From Alphaproteobacteria bacterium (lineage in GTDB: Bacteria > Pseudomonadota > Alphaproteobacteria > JAEULC01), in assembly GCA_020851015.1 (NCBI GenBank), contig JADZDN010000439.1, forward strand, positions 1-7,657: a DNA stretch of 7,657 nucleotides, given 5' to 3'. Position 1 is the stretch's first letter, and each line of letters begins with the position of its first letter. Of this stretch, positions 6,179-7,657 are shown in pieces. The notes beneath the pieces were generated by a model, which saw nothing but the letters and a program-made list of their open reading frames with translations, was not told the origin of the DNA and did no database searches. The translations under genes and the position numbers were made by a program.

Positions 6179-7354
6179 ATGAAGATTCTTTATCACCATC
6201 GCACGCGTTCCAGCGACGGCCAGAGCGTCCACATCAACGAGATGATCGGCGCGCTGCGCGCGCAGGGGCACGAGGTGGTGCTGGTCGGGTCTGACGTGCG
6301 TGCGCCGGGCTATGGGTCGTTCGGCGCCGGGCCGGGCGTCGTCGGCCTGCTGAAGGCCATGCTGCCGGCCGCGGTCTACGAGTTGATCGAGCTGCTCTAC
6401 TCCCTGAAGCCCGCGCTCGCGCTGCTGGCCGCATGCCGCAAGCACCGCCCGGACTTCCTGTACGAGCGCTACAACCTGCACCTGCTGTCCGGCGCGATCG
6501 TCAAGCGCCTCGCGGGCGTGACGTTCCTGCTCGAGGTCAACGCGCCGCTCGCGGACGAACGCGCTAGGTATGGCAATTTGAAGCTGCTGCGGCTGGCGCG
6601 GTGGACGGAAGGCCTGGTGTGGCGCTACGCCGATTTGGTGCTTCCCGTAACCGGCGTACTGGCGGGAATGATCGCCGCCAGGGGCGTCCCGGCAAGCCGG
6701 ATCGCCGTCATTCCCAACGGGGTCGGCGAGGAGTTCCTCTCCTTCGCCGGCGACCGGCGGGAATTGCGGCGGCGCTTCGGCGTGGAGGGGCGGATCGTCA
6801 TCGGCTTTGTCGGCTTCGTGCGGGAGTGGCACGGGCTGGACGGCGTGGTCCGGATGCTCGCGCGCCTGGGCGAGCGGCTGAATCTGCACCTCATGATCGC
6901 GGGCGACGGGCCGGCCCTGCCCGGGCTTCGCGCCACCGCCGCTTCGCTGGGCGCCGAGGACAGGGTGACGTTCTGCGGCGTCGTTGGGCGCGACCACATC
7001 GTGGAACACCTCGCCTGCTTCGACATCGCCTTGCAGCCGCACGTAGTGCCCTATGCTTCGCCGCTGAAGCTGCAGGAGTACATGAGCCTCGGCCTGGCGA
7101 TCGTGGCGCCCGATACGCCGAACATCAGGGAAGTGCTGCAGCACGAGAAGAGCGCGCTGCTGTTCCCGCCGGGGGACATGGCCGCGTTCGAATCCGCGAT
7201 CGAGCGGATGGCCAAGGATGCGGCGCTGCGTGCGGCGCTGGGCGCCGAGGCTCGCGCGACGGTGCTCGGACGCGACATGACCTGGGCCGGCAATGCGCGC
7301 AAGGTCGTCGCCTTCGCGACGCGGCTCCGCGGACGACAAGCAGAAAACAGCTAG
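6179..7354 (+). CDS. GT4-family glycosyltransferase
   Basis: A 391-aa GT-B fold retaining glycosyltransferase, of usual length for GT4. The N-terminal acceptor domain starts MKILYHHRTRSSDGQSVHIN (1-20), with the family's G-x-x-x-H region. The C-terminal nucleotide-sugar domain has VIPNGVG (177-183), GFVREWHGLDGVV (212-224), IAGDGP (240-245), VTFCGVVGRDHI (263-274) and SPLKLQEYMSLGLAIVAPDT (294-313), which carries the donor-binding Lys297 and Glu300. It should transfer a sugar from an activated nucleotide donor to a growing lipid-linked glycan or polysaccharide on the cytoplasmic side of the membrane; the sugar and acceptor are not predictable. The ATG at 6179 is chosen because the conserved first beta strand begins there; a TTG at 6119 in the same frame would add 20 residues unlike the family. 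No clear ribosome-binding site is visible. The neighbouring methyltransferases on the opposite strand fit a shared glycan pathway. Confidence 0.9.
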   Translation: MKILYHHRTRSSDGQSVHINEMIGALRAQGHEVVLVGSDVRAPGYGSFGAGPGVVGLLKAMLPAAVYELIELLYSLKPALALLAACRKHRPDFLYERYNLHLLSGAIVKRLAGVTFLLEVNAPLADERARYGNLKLLRLARWTEGLVWRYADLVLPVTGVLAGMIAARGVPASRIAVIPNGVGEEFLSFAGDRRELRRRFGVEGRIVIGFVGFVREWHGLDGVVRMLARLGERLNLHLMIAGDGPALPGLRATAASLGAEDRVTFCGVVGRDHIVEHLACFDIALQPHVVPYASPLKLQEYMSLGLAIVAPDTPNIREVLQHEKSALLFPPGDMAAFESAIERMAKDAALRAALGAEARATVLGRDMTWAGNARKVVAFATRLRGRQAENS

Positions 7355-7364
7355 GCGGGAACCT

Positions 7365-7427
7365 CCGCCCGGCCGGGGCGCGATCCGGCGTGCTTTGGCA
7401 CGCCCTGATCCTGCCCCGGCCGGGCGG
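7365..7427. terminator. Large compound hairpin between convergent genes, possible bidirectional terminator
   Basis: CCGCCCGGCCGGGGC (7365-7379) is perfectly complementary to 7413-7427, giving a 15-bp outer stem. Inside it, after a G-U pair and one C/C mismatch, GATC (7382-7385) pairs with GATC (7407-7410). After a 1x2 internal loop, GGCGTGC (7387-7393) pairs with GCACGCC (7398-7404) around a TTTG loop. The whole 63-nt element folds as one near-continuous rod. It lies 10 nt after the glycosyltransferase stop and 36 nt from the convergent gene's stop. Position suggests bidirectional termination, but neither flank has an adjacent T-run; on the - strand, TGTTTTCT begins about 16 nt beyond the stem. 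It could instead be a palindromic intergenic repeat or an mRNA-stabilising structure. Confidence 0.6.
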
Positions 7428-7463
7428 GCGCCGCGTTGCGGCCCCCGCTGGCGAGTCCGGTTG

Positions 7464-7657
7464 CTACCCGAAGATGAACTGGGATGCGGCGAGCTGGGCG
7501 ATGGTTGCGTTTTGGAGGTGGATGGAGTTTGCGGCGTCGAGCGCGATGAGGACGCCGGTTGCGTCCTGGGTCATGTGGGATTGGAGCTGGGCGAAGCTGG
7601 CGATGCCGTAGGAGGCGGCGTTGTGGATCTGGATGGTGTCGCCCTGGCTTGGGGTGA
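7464..7657 (-). CDS. C-terminal end of a probable RTX/type I-secreted protein (partial)
   Basis: Reading leftwards from the window edge gives 63 residues ending IFG before the TAG (complement of 7464-7466). The end region (ATGVLIALDAANSIHLQNAT, then IAQLAASQFIFG) follows the pattern 'D-G-x-x-I-x-L-x-x-x-x-x-I-x-L-x-N-x-x-x-x-x-L-x-x-x-x-F-x-F'. That pattern is typical of the C-terminal secretion end of RTX/hemolysin-type calcium-binding and other type I secretion targets in proteobacteria (recalled family pattern). The preceding DTIQIHNAASYGIASFAQLQ fits a repeat-like beta segment. Such proteins are exported through an ABC transporter/HlyD/TolC channel and are often large adhesins, enzymes or surface-layer proteins. 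The functional domain lies outside the window. It is convergent with the glycosyltransferase gene across the large hairpin. Codons such as CAA and GCA are somewhat more frequent than in neighbouring genes, but the sample is small. Confidence 0.65.
   Translation of the reverse strand, partial: TPSQGDTIQIHNAASYGIASFAQLQSHMTQDATGVLIALDAANSIHLQNATIAQLAASQFIFG

Noticed and set aside
6068..7339. 423-codon - strand frame opposite the glycosyltransferase
   Set aside because: It lacks any domain signature and is rich in Arg, His and Gln, whereas the + strand encodes a complete GT4 protein.
6601..7611. 336-codon + strand frame running past the glycosyltransferase end across the large hairpin
   Set aside because: It is a frame-shifted shadow of the glycosyltransferase, then passes through the hairpin and the antisense of the secreted-protein gene. 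It has no coherent domain.

Overview
The window is very GC-rich, with genes packed on both strands and long spurious reading frames opposite the real ones. Base composition, protein style (FAD oxidase, TPR-FkbM fusion, type I secretion target) and gene spacing suggest a free-living high-GC proteobacterium, most likely an alphaproteobacterium (inference; there is no rRNA or marker gene to confirm it).

Region 1 (1-3007, + strand) is a tight three-gene redox/phosphohydrolase operon. It holds the C-terminal end of an FAD-linked oxidoreductase, a 194-aa flavodoxin-fold NAD(P)H-quinone-reductase-like protein 7 nt downstream, and a 619-aa metallophosphatase/5'-nucleotidase-like protein 3 nt further on. 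The last protein keeps the metal-binding motifs but has an atypical nucleotide-binding domain and no visible signal peptide. The operon ends in a 7-bp hairpin whose loop is the TGA stop codon.

Region 2 (3027-5879, - strand) meets region 1 tail to tail. Read in its own direction, it carries a 593-aa protein with N-terminal TPR-like repeats and a C-terminal FkbM-type methyltransferase domain, then, 84 nt downstream, a 328-aa class I SAM methyltransferase. A divergent intergenic region of about 300 bp (5880-6178) separates it from region 3.

Region 3 (6179-7354, + strand) is a GT4-family glycosyltransferase. It is followed by a large compound hairpin (7365-7427) and the last 63 codons of a convergent - strand gene, which look like the C-terminal end of an RTX/type I secretion substrate.

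Two methyltransferases, a glycosyltransferase and a probable exported protein together suggest a surface-glycan synthesis and decoration locus (inference). The redox operon appears to be a functionally separate neighbour. No tRNA, rRNA, CRISPR array, insertion sequence or phage gene was seen.
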